A stretch of 64,000 nucleotides of DNA, taken from Bacteroidales bacterium. GTDB taxonomy: Bacteria > Bacteroidota > Bacteroidia > Bacteroidales > Paludibacteraceae. Shown piece after piece: positions 1 to 7,276 of the stretch. The position numbers and the translations under genes are program-made. Location: NCBI GenBank assembly GCA_012517575.1, contig JAAYUQ010000086.1, forward strand, positions 1 to 64,000, read 5' to 3'. The first letter of the stretch is position 1, and every line of letters starts with the position of its first letter. The notes beneath the pieces were generated by a model. That model did not search any database and had not been told where the DNA came from. It saw nothing but the letters and a program-made list of their open reading frames with translations.

Positions 1-339
1 CTCCAAGTCAATGGGTAAACTGTTTTTTGGAAATGCTGGAAGTTGTCCCTGAAAAATTTCATCCTTCGTAGTTCAAAGTCGGGTGGTTGTCAAGGTGATT
101 TTTTTTGGTTTGGTGTCGTCTTTTAAGCTGCCGCATAACGTCTTATTTACGCTATAAATATATAACTTTAGTAAATACAAAATTTAAAACTTGTAATAAT
201 CACTTTTAGCTTGCTTTTACCATAAATCCCCACAAATATACTCAACAATTTTAATCATTCAAAACAAATAATTAAAAAAATTAATCTTTTGTTGAATTGA
301 TTGAATTATTGGAAAGTAAAAAGATAAAATTCATTCATT
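1..339. other. Left-edge region without a recognised gene
   Basis: No confident gene is seen in the first 339 bases. On the plus strand a frame open from the window edge (bases 3-71) encodes 22 residues ending EKFHPS and a TAG stop, which could be the last codons of a gene lying to the left, but it is too short to identify. From about base 125 the sequence becomes very AT-rich with no convincing start or stop. The region lies downstream of the minus-strand radical SAM gene, so it may hold that gene's 3' untranslated end; I see no clear terminator hairpin. Confidence 0.4.
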
Positions 340-1374
340 TTACTGCCAAACGCCAGGAATAGGGGCGTGGCAAAACATACATTTGCCTTCGTTAATGAAA
401 TTTTTGTTAACGGTGAAACCGGTTCGTTCGATTAGCAATTTTTGGCAGGAAGGACAGACGGTATTTTCATATCCAAGCGTAGGAACATTTCCCACATAAA
501 CATATTTCATCCCGGCAGTTTGGGCAATTTCACGTGCGGCAAGCAATGTTTTTATGGGAGTTGGCGGTAAATTGGGCAACTGATGGGCAGGGAAAAAACG
601 ACTGAAATGCAACGGCGTATCTTCAAATCCGTTATCCACCAACCATTTGCACATGCTTGTGATCATTTCTGCCGAATCGGAATAAGTGGGAACAATCAGA
701 TTGGTAATTTCCAGCCACACGCCTTGCTCTTTCAGCGTTTTCAAGGTTTTTAAAACAGGTTCCAGACTGCCGCCGGTGAGTTTTCGGTACAAATGTGTGT
801 CGAAACATTTCAAGTCGATGTTGGCGGCATTCAAAAAGGGACACAAATCCTGCAGCGGTTTTTCGTTGATATAACCATTAGAAACAATCACCGTTTTAAT
901 GTTCTTTTCATGTGCTAGTTTTGCCGTGTCAAAAACATATTCGTAAAATACGGTTGGTTCGGTATAGGTGAAGGCAATACTAGGAATATTGTTTTCGCCG
1001 GCTAATTCCATAACAGCTTCCGGCGGCAAATCATAGGCTCTCAATTTCTGCGGAGAACTTTGAGAGATTTCCCAATTTTGACAGTTCAAACATTTGAAGT
1101 TACATCCGGCAGTAGCCAACGAAAGGATTTTTGATCCAGGCAGGAAATGAAACAAAGGTTTTTTTTCAATTGGATCGACATTCAAGGAGCACGGATTGCC
1201 GTAAGCAAGGGTATAAAGAACTCCGTTGCGGTTTTGACGCGTATGGCAAAGGCCGGTTTTTTCTTCGTACAAGACGCATTGATGAGGACAGAGCAAGCAT
1301 TTTACCGCTCCGTTCTCCAGTGGTTGCTGATACAGCGCCGGTCGAATTAGGTTTGAAGCTAAAAAAGTCTCCAT
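340..1374 (-). CDS. amrS: AmmeMemoRadiSam system radical SAM enzyme
   Basis: The 344-residue protein is a pyruvate-formate-lyase-activase-like radical SAM enzyme. The S-adenosylmethionine/4Fe-4S motif CxxxCxxC is at C91, C95 and C98 (GCNFKCLNC), followed by QNW. An N-terminal CxxCxxxC set (C26, C29, C33) and two CxxC pairs near the C-terminus look like extra metal sites. The segment DPIEKKPLFHFLPG is characteristic of the AmmeMemoRadiSam (AmrS) family, whose members usually occur with Memo-like AmrB and AMMECR1-like AmrA proteins; the substrate is not established. Neither partner is in this window; they may lie beyond the left edge or elsewhere. The start ATG is the first in frame. Family assignment is strong, function within the trio is known only by name. 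Confidence 0.88.
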   Translation of the reverse strand: METFLASNLIRPALYQQPLENGAVKCLLCPHQCVLYEEKTGLCHTRQNRNGVLYTLAYGNPCSLNVDPIEKKPLFHFLPGSKILSLATAGCNFKCLNCQNWEISQSSPQKLRAYDLPPEAVMELAGENNIPSIAFTYTEPTVFYEYVFDTAKLAHEKNIKTVIVSNGYINEKPLQDLCPFLNAANIDLKCFDTHLYRKLTGGSLEPVLKTLKTLKEQGVWLEITNLIVPTYSDSAEMITSMCKWLVDNGFEDTPLHFSRFFPAHQLPNLPPTPIKTLLAAREIAQTAGMKYVYVGNVPTLGYENTVCPSCQKLLIERTGFTVNKNFINEGKCMFCHAPIPGVWQ

Positions 1375-1568
1375 GATGAAACCATCTTAAAAAATGCTTT
1401 TCCAGGAAATATTTCTTCAAAAATATCGAAATTTCTTATTTAAAACAATTTTTTGTTCAATCTCATCCACGTATGAATTTGATTGTAAAAAATCAATTTC
1501 AATAATAAAAAATTTAGTCAGGTGCCGATTTGGAAAACCAATTCATTAAAAAGAAAAAGTTTTATTGG

Positions 1569-2645
1569 CTATTCGTTGAAATTGAGGTAATAATCAATGT
1601 TTTCTTTGATTAATATATCAATGGGAACATAATTGATTCTGTTTATTTTTCGGTTGAAAATCAGATGGTAACTCATATCTCTTATTGAGCAATAGGCTTG
1701 TTTTTCGGGACGTTGCGCAATCAGATATGAAACAATATCCTCTTTCAGATAAGTAATGTTTTCTTCCAGCACGTCGTAGCCAATTAGTTTGATTTCAGGG
1801 TGAGAGAGAATTTTGAAATATTTTGCCAGCCGATGCACTTTCGAGTTAAACGTTATGGCTGCTTGTATTCCCTGACATTCATCAAATATTTTCTGTAATA
1901 ATTTTATGTTTCTTTCGTCGTCGTCTTCAAAAATTTCGACCGATAATAATTCAGTGGTGTCGTTCAACCGATTTTCTTCCATGTAACGCAAAAACCCTTT
2001 TTTGCGATTTTCCGTTTGAATGGCGCCGGAACTGCCTTTTCGAAAAGTATGAAGAATCAGTATTCTGCTGTTGGGTGGTAGAGATTGAAACAGCAATTTT
2101 CCGCCAATGTATCCACTAAGGGACGAATGCTGGCCATAATAGGCGATAAAGTCGGCATCTTCTATCATGGAATCGATAAACGAAAAAGGTATATTCTTTT
2201 CTGAAAGCTGATGCGTGAACTCCAACGTTTCTTGCCTGAAAACCGGCGACATAATCACAGCATTGGGTTCGTATTTCATTACTGTTTTGGCGGCTTCCAC
2301 AAACGAACTGCTGTCAAACTGATTGAAATACTCTATCAGCACTTCCACCTTGTAATTTTCAAACTCTTCGGCTGCCTGTCGAAACCCTTTTTCTATGCTT
2401 TCCCAATATTCTCCTTTTTGATAAGCGGGGAAAAGGCAAATAAACCGGTAACTTTTTTTGGAAGCCAGCGAGCGTGCCAATAAATTGGGCGAATAATTTA
2501 TTTCTTCCAATACTTTATTTACTGCCTTTCGGCTTTTTTCTGAAACAATACCTCGTTGATGAAGCACACGGTCAACAGTGCCGGCTGATACACCTGCCAT
2601 TCTGGCGATGTCCTTGATGCGTATTTTGCCTTTCGCTTTTTCCAT
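1569..2645 (-). CDS. LacI-family transcriptional regulator of the KDG cluster
   Basis: A 358-residue DNA-binding regulator. Residues about 9-28 form a LacI helix-turn-helix (IRIKDIARMAGVSAGTVDRVL) and the rest resembles a periplasmic-binding-protein sugar-sensing domain (from about residue 60). I chose ATG 2645 rather than the in-frame GTG at 2681, because that GTG lies inside a 26-bp palindrome (2663-2688) that looks like an operator and just downstream of a good minus-strand -7 element. The gene is divergent from kdgK-eda-exuT, which strongly suggests it controls them and itself in response to a uronate-derived sugar, perhaps KDG. That ligand is an inference from context. The variation VDRVLH in place of the classic VSRVLN recognition helix is common in Bacteroidota homologues. 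Confidence 0.88.
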   Translation of the reverse strand: MEKAKGKIRIKDIARMAGVSAGTVDRVLHQRGIVSEKSRKAVNKVLEEINYSPNLLARSLASKKSYRFICLFPAYQKGEYWESIEKGFRQAAEEFENYKVEVLIEYFNQFDSSSFVEAAKTVMKYEPNAVIMSPVFRQETLEFTHQLSEKNIPFSFIDSMIEDADFIAYYGQHSSLSGYIGGKLLFQSLPPNSRILILHTFRKGSSGAIQTENRKKGFLRYMEENRLNDTTELLSVEIFEDDDERNIKLLQKIFDECQGIQAAITFNSKVHRLAKYFKILSHPEIKLIGYDVLEENITYLKEDIVSYLIAQRPEKQAYCSIRDMSYHLIFNRKINRINYVPIDILIKENIDYYLNFNE

Positions 2646-2662
2646 ATCTTTCTTTTTAATTG

Positions 2663-2688
2663 TTATTTTGTGTACGTGCACAAAATAA
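2663..2688. promoter_or_regulatory. Palindromic operator candidate before the LacI-type gene
   Basis: A 26-bp inverted repeat with half-site TTATTTTGTG, centre ACGT-like, and mirror CACAAAATAA. Only one symmetric base pair fails to match (positions 2673 and 2678). It is centred at 2675.5, starts 18 bases upstream of the regulator's ATG and lies directly downstream of the predicted minus-strand -7 element, where bound protein would block initiation. An even-length palindrome with a central CG step fits LacI-family operators. Autoregulation is inferred. Confidence 0.6.
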
Positions 2689-2695
2689 ATCTGTC

Positions 2696-2727
2696 CAAAA
2701 TTAAAATAAATTTTTGATAATGTGAAA
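2696..2727 (-). promoter_or_regulatory. Predicted promoter of the LacI-type gene
   Basis: On the minus strand the -7 element TAATTTTG (2703-2696) matches the Bacteroidota consensus TAnnTTTG exactly. A TTTC sequence (2727-2724) sits 20 bases upstream in the -33 position, a partial match to TTTG. The predicted start, about 2689, abuts the palindrome at 2663-2688. Confidence 0.5.
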
Positions 2728-2743
2728 TTGTTTTGTATTTTTG
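2713..2743 (+). promoter_or_regulatory. Upstream promoter candidate for the KDG operon
   Basis: TTTG at 2713-2716, a 19-base spacer, then TATTTTTG at 2736-2743, a full match to the Bacteroidota promoter pattern on the plus strand. Transcription from about 2750 would give a leader of nearly 300 bases before kdgK containing the inverted repeat at 2765-2831. A second, nearer promoter (2974-3004) may be the main one. Confidence 0.4.
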
Positions 2744-2764
2744 CTCACAAATCAGAAAATATTT

Positions 2765-2831
2765 TTGAGACCATTTTTCGGTTGCATGATTTGATTTTTC
2801 TTTATGGTAACTTGAGAAATTTTGGTCTCAA
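2765..2831. repeat. Spaced inverted repeat upstream of the KDG operon
   Basis: TTGAGACCA at 2765-2773 is matched exactly by its reverse complement TGGTCTCAA at 2823-2831, 49 bases apart. The arms share the core GGTC/GACC with the palindrome at 3002-3013. They could be two half-sites of a regulator that loops DNA, or pair in a leader RNA started at about 2750. No function is shown. Confidence 0.4.
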
Positions 2832-2973
2832 TTTTTAATGTCCAGAATGTTTTTTGTTTTATAATTAATTGAAGCAAAGGTAATAAAACTAATTTCAAAA
2901 TATTCGTCTTCCAAAATTTTTTATCCGGATATTTTTTCGGATGAAATAAATAGCACAATAGACTAAAAATTAT

Positions 2974-3004
2974 TTTGAAAGTGAACATAAAAGCATTAAT
3001 TTTG
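2974..3004 (+). promoter_or_regulatory. Predicted main promoter of kdgK-eda-exuT
   Basis: TTTG at 2974-2977, a 19-base spacer, and TAATTTTG at 2997-3004 match the Bacteroidota sigma-ABfr-type promoter in both boxes. The predicted transcription start is about 3011, giving a leader of roughly 38 bases before the kdgK ATG. The -7 box overlaps the palindrome at 3002-3013, so this promoter is likely repressible. Confidence 0.6.
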
Positions 3005-3013
3005 GTCGACCAA
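3002..3013. promoter_or_regulatory. Operator candidate TTGGTCGACCAA at the kdgK start site
   Basis: A perfect 12-bp palindrome, TTGGTCGACCAA, overlapping the end of the -7 box and the predicted transcription start. The form TTGGTnnACCAA resembles sites bound by FadR-subfamily GntR regulators such as the hexuronate repressors ExuR/UxuR of proteobacteria. It differs from the 26-bp palindrome before the LacI gene, so a second regulator encoded elsewhere is possible. This is inferred from form and position only. Confidence 0.5.
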
Positions 3014-3033
3014 TTATATTATTAACAATTAAT

Positions 3034-3040
3034 AAAGGAG
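3034..3040 (+). promoter_or_regulatory. Shine-Dalgarno-like site of kdgK
   Basis: AAAGGAG lies 8 bases before the kdgK ATG (3049). This is a strong ribosome-binding sequence at standard spacing, unusual for Bacteroidota, where the anti-Shine-Dalgarno end of 16S rRNA is largely unused. Confidence 0.55.
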
Positions 3041-3048
3041 ACTGAAAA

Positions 3049-4092
3049 ATGAGCAAAAAAATTGTAACATTTGGAGAAGTAATGCTTCGTTTGGCAACGC
3101 CGGGATACGAAAGATTCAGTCAGGCTACTCAGTTTAGCGCAACTTTTGGCGGAGGAGAAGCCAATGTGGCAGTTTCGCTGGCCAATTACGGAATGGAAAC
3201 AGAGTTTGTTACACGTTTGCCGCAAAATGAAATTGCCGAATCGTGCATTATGGATTTACACAAGCACAATGTGGGTACACATTATGTTTTACGGGGCGGC
3301 GAGCGCATGGGAATTTATTTTCTGGAAACCGGTGCAGTAGCGCGAGGAAGTAAAGTAATTTACGATCGGGCTCATTCTTCTATCGCCGAAATTCAGCCGG
3401 GCATGATAAATTGGCGGGAAGTACTGAAAGATGCCGATTGGTTTCACTGGACAGGCATTACTCCGGCCATTTCGCAAGGCGCTGCCGATGTTTGCCTCGA
3501 AGCCGTAAAAGTGGCCAATGAATTGGGTGTAACGGTATCAACAGATTTGAATTTCAGAAAAAATCTTTGGAAATACGGGAAATCCGCTTCCGAAATAATG
3601 CCCGCGCTGGTGGAAGGATGTGATATTATTCTCGGAAATGAAGAAGATGCAGAAAAAGTTTTTGGTATCAAGCCGGAAAATTTTGATGTTTCCCGTACTG
3701 GTGGAGAAATTGATTCTGCCGAATTTGAATCTGTTTGTCAACAGTTAATGAAAAAATTTCCACGCGCTAAAAAAGTGATTATTACTTTGCGCGGTTCCAT
3801 CAATGCCAATCACAATACATGGGGTGGTGTACTCTACAGTGATGGAAAACTCTATCAATCGAAACGTTACGACATAACGCATATTGTGGACAGAGTGGGT
3901 GGCGGCGATTCTTTCATGGGCGGACTGATTTATGGCTTATTGACCTATGAAGGAAACGATCAGAAAGCGTTGGACTTTGCTGTGGCTGCTTCGTGCCTGA
4001 AACATACCATTTATGGCGATTACAACCTGGTTACCGTGAAAGAAGTGGAAGCATTGATGAGTGGAGATGAAAGCGGTAGAGTTTCCCGGTAA
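3049..4092 (+). CDS. kdgK: 2-keto-3-deoxygluconate kinase (PfkB family)
   Basis: A 347-residue ribokinase/PfkB-family sugar kinase expected to phosphorylate 2-keto-3-deoxygluconate to KDPG in the cytoplasm. The N-terminal substrate-side motif GGGEAN is at 34-39. The C-terminal signature DRVGGGDSFMGG starts at D281, with catalytic base D287. The substrate is assigned from the neighbours: a KDPG aldolase 49 bases downstream and a hexuronate-type transporter after it. In a PfkB protein alone the sugar would be uncertain. The ATG has a Shine-Dalgarno-like AAAGGAG upstream and a short predicted leader. First gene of a three-gene operon divergent from a LacI-type regulator. Confidence 0.9.
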   Translation: MSKKIVTFGEVMLRLATPGYERFSQATQFSATFGGGEANVAVSLANYGMETEFVTRLPQNEIAESCIMDLHKHNVGTHYVLRGGERMGIYFLETGAVARGSKVIYDRAHSSIAEIQPGMINWREVLKDADWFHWTGITPAISQGAADVCLEAVKVANELGVTVSTDLNFRKNLWKYGKSASEIMPALVEGCDIILGNEEDAEKVFGIKPENFDVSRTGGEIDSAEFESVCQQLMKKFPRAKKVIITLRGSINANHNTWGGVLYSDGKLYQSKRYDITHIVDRVGGGDSFMGGLIYGLLTYEGNDQKALDFAVAASCLKHTIYGDYNLVTVKEVEALMSGDESGRVSR

Positions 4093-4141
4093 AATTCTTG
4101 AAATTATTGAAAATTTTAATAATTAAATACTGAATAAAATC

Positions 4142-4816
4142 ATGCAATTCAATAAAATAGATGTACTCAAGACAATGAATGATACCGGAGTGGTGCCGGT
4201 GTTTTACCACAGCAGCCCAGAAACAGCCAAAAGTGTAGTAAAAGCTTGCTATGAAGGCGGAATCAGAGCTTTTGAATTCACCAACAGAGGAGAATTTGCT
4301 CACGAAGTTTTTGGCGAACTGGTAAAATTTGTTCAAAAAGATTGTCCCGATATGATTATGGGTGTCGGTTCGGTAATCGATGCGCCCACAGCAGCACTGT
4401 ATATTCAGATGGGAGCCAATTTTGTGGTAGGTCCTTTGTTTAATCCCGATGTGGCGAAAGTGTGCAACCGTCGTTTGGTTCCATATATGCCTGGATGCGG
4501 TTCGGTTTCCGAAATTGGACTTGCGCAGGAAGCAGGCTGCGATGTATGCAAGGTTTTTCCGGGAGAAGTTTTGGGACCGGCTTTTGTAAAAGCCCTAAAA
4601 GCGCCCCTGCCCTGGTCGAATTTGATGGTTACTGGCGGTGTAAAACCCGAAGAAAGCAATTTGAAAGGATGGTTTGATGCCGGTGTGATGTGCGTAGGAA
4701 TGGGATCAAATTTGTTCCCTGCGGAAAAAATAAGGTCTTCCGATTGGGAAGCTGTTACAGACTTATGCAGAGAAACTTTACACTTGATAAAACAAATTCG
4801 GAAAAACAATAAATAA
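4142..4816 (+). CDS. eda: KDPG / 4-hydroxy-2-oxoglutarate aldolase
   Basis: A 224-residue class I aldolase that should cleave 2-keto-3-deoxy-6-phosphogluconate to pyruvate and glyceraldehyde 3-phosphate. The Schiff-base lysine is K137 in DVCKVFPG, and the general base glutamate is E45 in FEFTNRG, matching E45 of the E. coli enzyme. A phosphate-binding Gly-rich loop (TGGV, then GMGS) follows. It lies between kdgK and the transporter with gaps of 49 and 41 bases, so all three are probably co-transcribed and supply the lower half of uronate breakdown. Confidence 0.92.
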   Translation: MQFNKIDVLKTMNDTGVVPVFYHSSPETAKSVVKACYEGGIRAFEFTNRGEFAHEVFGELVKFVQKDCPDMIMGVGSVIDAPTAALYIQMGANFVVGPLFNPDVAKVCNRRLVPYMPGCGSVSEIGLAQEAGCDVCKVFPGEVLGPAFVKALKAPLPWSNLMVTGGVKPEESNLKGWFDAGVMCVGMGSNLFPAEKIRSSDWEAVTDLCRETLHLIKQIRKNNK

Positions 4817-4857
4817 CTTATTTTACAAAGAAGCTAATATCATAAAAACAAAAGAAA

Positions 4858-6312
4858 ATGGAACAGAGAACTCAGAAAATGTCAAACTTCAGGTGGACAA
4901 TTGTCACACTATTGTTTTTTGCTACCGCAATCAATTATTTGGACAGGCAGGTTCTTTCCCTGACGTGGAAGGATTTCATTGCTCCCGAATTTCATTGGAC
5001 GAATACTCATTATGGCACCATTACTTCGTTATTTTCGTTGTTTTATGCCGTAGGGATGTTGTTTGCCGGTAGAATTGTAGATAAGTTAGATACCAAAAAG
5101 GGTTTTCTGTGGGCAATAGGAATATGGTCATTAGGAGCGGTTTTACATGCTTTTTGTGGAATAGCCACTTCAGGAATTATTGCAGGTAAATGGTTGGTAG
5201 GTTTTGCGGGAGCGAAGGAAGCCATTGCTTCAGTAAATAATATTTCGATGGTGCTGAATGTGAGTGTAACTTTATTCATATTTGCCCGTTTAGTGCTTGC
5301 AATCGGAGAATCGGGCAACTTTCCGGCTTCTATCAAATCGGTTGCAGAATATTTTCCAAAGAAAGACCGTGCTTTTGCCACCAGCATTTTTAATGCCGGA
5401 TCGACCGTCGGAGCATTGGCTGCGCCGGTTGTTATTCCGGTTATTGCCGAAAAGTGGGGCTGGGAAATGTCATTTATCATTATCGGAGCTTTGGGTTTTA
5501 TTTGGATGGGATTTTGGGCATTTTTCTATAAAAAACCCGAAGTACATCCAAAAGTAAATGAACTTGAATTGGATTACATTCATTTGGATCATGCCGATGA
5601 GGCTGCCGTGAATCCTAATGCCAATACTGAAAACGAAAAAAAGCTCAGCTTCAAACAGTGTTTTAAATTTAAACAAACATGGGCTTTTGCTTTTGGAAAA
5701 TTTATGACGGACGGCGTTTGGTGGTTTTATCTTTTCTGGACTCCGGCTTACCTGAGTTCTGTTTATGGACTGAAATCTTCTGATCCAAGAAGTCAGTTGG
5801 CTATATTTGTGCTTTATGCTATTACACTGTTGTCTATTATTGGAGGCTGGCTCCCTACTTATTTTGTCGATAAGAAAGGTATGCATCCTTATGCCGGAAG
5901 AATGAGAGCCATGTTGATTTTTGCATTTTTCCCTTTATTGGCGCTTTTTGCGCAGCCATTGGGTCATATTTCTTACTGGCTACCTATTATCATCATTGGT
6001 ATAGCGGGGGCAGCTCATCAATCGTGGTCGGCCAATATTTTTTCTACCGTCAGCGATATGTTTCCTAAAAGCGCTGTAGCTACAGTTACCGGCATTGGAG
6101 GGATGGCCGGGGGAATTGGATCCATGTTTATCAACAAGGCATCTGGTGCTTTGTTTGACTTTGCCGGGCAGACCCAAATGTCATTTCTGATTTTTAAGGG
6201 CGAAGAAGCGGGCTATTTTATTGTTTTTTCTTTCTGTGCAGTAGCGTATCTCATTGGTTGGGTGGTGATGAAAGCCCTGGTTCCAAAATATTCTCCCATA
6301 ACTGATTTGTAA
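4858..6312 (+). CDS. exuT: Hexuronate-type MFS transporter
   Basis: A 484-residue major facilitator superfamily permease with about 12 membrane segments. Residues 26-30, NYLDR, in the first helix, and the following RIVDK-type loop are typical of the anion:cation symporter branch that includes ExuT (hexuronates), GudP (glucarate) and KDG-related carriers. The exact substrate (galacturonate, glucuronate, KDG or a related acid) cannot be read from sequence. Last gene of the KDG operon, followed by a strong bidirectional terminator. The symbol is given by family resemblance and context. Confidence 0.82.
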   Translation: MEQRTQKMSNFRWTIVTLLFFATAINYLDRQVLSLTWKDFIAPEFHWTNTHYGTITSLFSLFYAVGMLFAGRIVDKLDTKKGFLWAIGIWSLGAVLHAFCGIATSGIIAGKWLVGFAGAKEAIASVNNISMVLNVSVTLFIFARLVLAIGESGNFPASIKSVAEYFPKKDRAFATSIFNAGSTVGALAAPVVIPVIAEKWGWEMSFIIIGALGFIWMGFWAFFYKKPEVHPKVNELELDYIHLDHADEAAVNPNANTENEKKLSFKQCFKFKQTWAFAFGKFMTDGVWWFYLFWTPAYLSSVYGLKSSDPRSQLAIFVLYAITLLSIIGGWLPTYFVDKKGMHPYAGRMRAMLIFAFFPLLALFAQPLGHISYWLPIIIIGIAGAAHQSWSANIFSTVSDMFPKSAVATVTGIGGMAGGIGSMFINKASGALFDFAGQTQMSFLIFKGEEAGYFIVFSFCAVAYLIGWVVMKALVPKYSPITDL

Positions 6313-6325
6313 ATGATTATTAAGT

Positions 6326-6365
6326 AAACACAAAAGAGCGCCCAGCAAAGCGCTCTTTTGTGTTT
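6326..6365. terminator. Bidirectional terminator between exuT and rsmE
   Basis: A perfect 16-bp stem: left arm 6326-6341 (AAACACAAAAGAGCGC), 8-base loop, right arm 6350-6365. The GC-rich part is nearest the loop and both outer ends carry A/T tracts, so it can stop transcripts from both convergent genes. Confidence 0.85.
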
Positions 6366-6459
6366 GTAATTATTGTTTTCTGTCAATGAAAAGGAAATTG
6401 GTTCTCTATAGAAATTATTCAGAATCAATGTTGGAAGAAAAGCAAAAGTCTTGCTAAAC

Positions 6460-7188
6460 TTACTGATTGACAAATGCTACTGTGGCACAGGCTATCATGC
6501 CTGCAGTTTCGGTACGAAGCCGGCTGCTGCCCAGAGAAACAGGTTCATAACCTTCTTCAATGGCTTTTTCCACTTCGTCCGGACTAAAATCACCTTCTGG
6601 CCCAATGAGGATGGCTACTTTTGATGACTTGCGAACCAGATTTTTAAGTAATTTTTTTTCTTTTATTCTGATACAAGTGTTTGTTTCGACTTCATCGTAG
6701 CAATGAGCTATAAATTTTTGTTCGGCTGAAATTTTTTTTATTGCTTCTTCATAGCTACAAAGCGGATGCAATAGCGGAAAGTTGGCTTTTATAGATTGTT
6801 TGGACGCAGCAACTATGATTTTTTCAAGCCGCTCGGGTTTGACAATTTTTCGTTCCGAAAATCGACAAATAATTGGAGTTATTTCATGAACGCCTATTTC
6901 CGTAGCTTTTTCGATAAACCATTCGAAACGTTCTATGTTTTTGGTTGGAGCAATGACAATATGGAGTTGATAATTCGTGTTACCTGCATCGGGAAGAATT
7001 TCCGAAATCTCAAATTCACAATGTCGACTTTCGGGTAAAGTAATAGTTGCCAGAAAACAGCCACCTTTACCATCAACCACCATGATTTTATCTCCTTTCT
7101 GTAAGCGAAGGACTTTTATGGCATGCTGCGATTCCTCTTCGGGCAATATATTGCTAAAAGTTGCATCTGGAGCATAAAATACAGTCAT
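6460..7188 (-). CDS. rsmE: 16S rRNA (uracil-1498-N3)-methyltransferase
   Basis: A 242-residue SPOUT-fold methyltransferase of the RsmE family that methylates U1498 of 16S rRNA using S-adenosylmethionine. The knot-forming motifs GPEGDF (196-201) and LGSSRLRTET (219-228) are present, with an N-terminal PUA-like barrel. I use the ATG at 7188 (MTVFYAPD), which aligns with family starts; the in-frame ATG at 7215 would add nine residues of no family similarity. It is convergent with exuT across a shared terminator, with folD 88 bases upstream on the same strand. Confidence 0.92.
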   Translation of the reverse strand: MTVFYAPDATFSNILPEEESQHAIKVLRLQKGDKIMVVDGKGGCFLATITLPESRHCEFEISEILPDAGNTNYQLHIVIAPTKNIERFEWFIEKATEIGVHEITPIICRFSERKIVKPERLEKIIVAASKQSIKANFPLLHPLCSYEEAIKKISAEQKFIAHCYDEVETNTCIRIKEKKLLKNLVRKSSKVAILIGPEGDFSPDEVEKAIEEGYEPVSLGSSRLRTETAGMIACATVAFVNQ

Positions 7189-7276
7189 GGTGCGATATGA
7201 ACCTTCAATTAACAAATGAGTGGGAAAATTTTAAAAACAGCCATAAAAATGTAAAAAGAGAAAAGGTTTTGATTTA

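Noticed and set aside
1-71. 22-residue open frame at the left edge as the end of a gene
   Set aside because: Too short to support; noted only within the left-edge region.
2721-2749. TGTGA and TCACA half-sites upstream of kdgK as a CRP-like site
   Set aside because: The halves are 19 bases apart rather than the six expected for CRP, and they overlap the upstream promoter by chance.
2752-2988. 78-codon minus-strand frame inside the region before kdgK
   Set aside because: Very Phe/Lys/Ile-rich with no family likeness; it overlaps two promoters and operators of the KDG operon and looks like AT-rich intergenic sequence.
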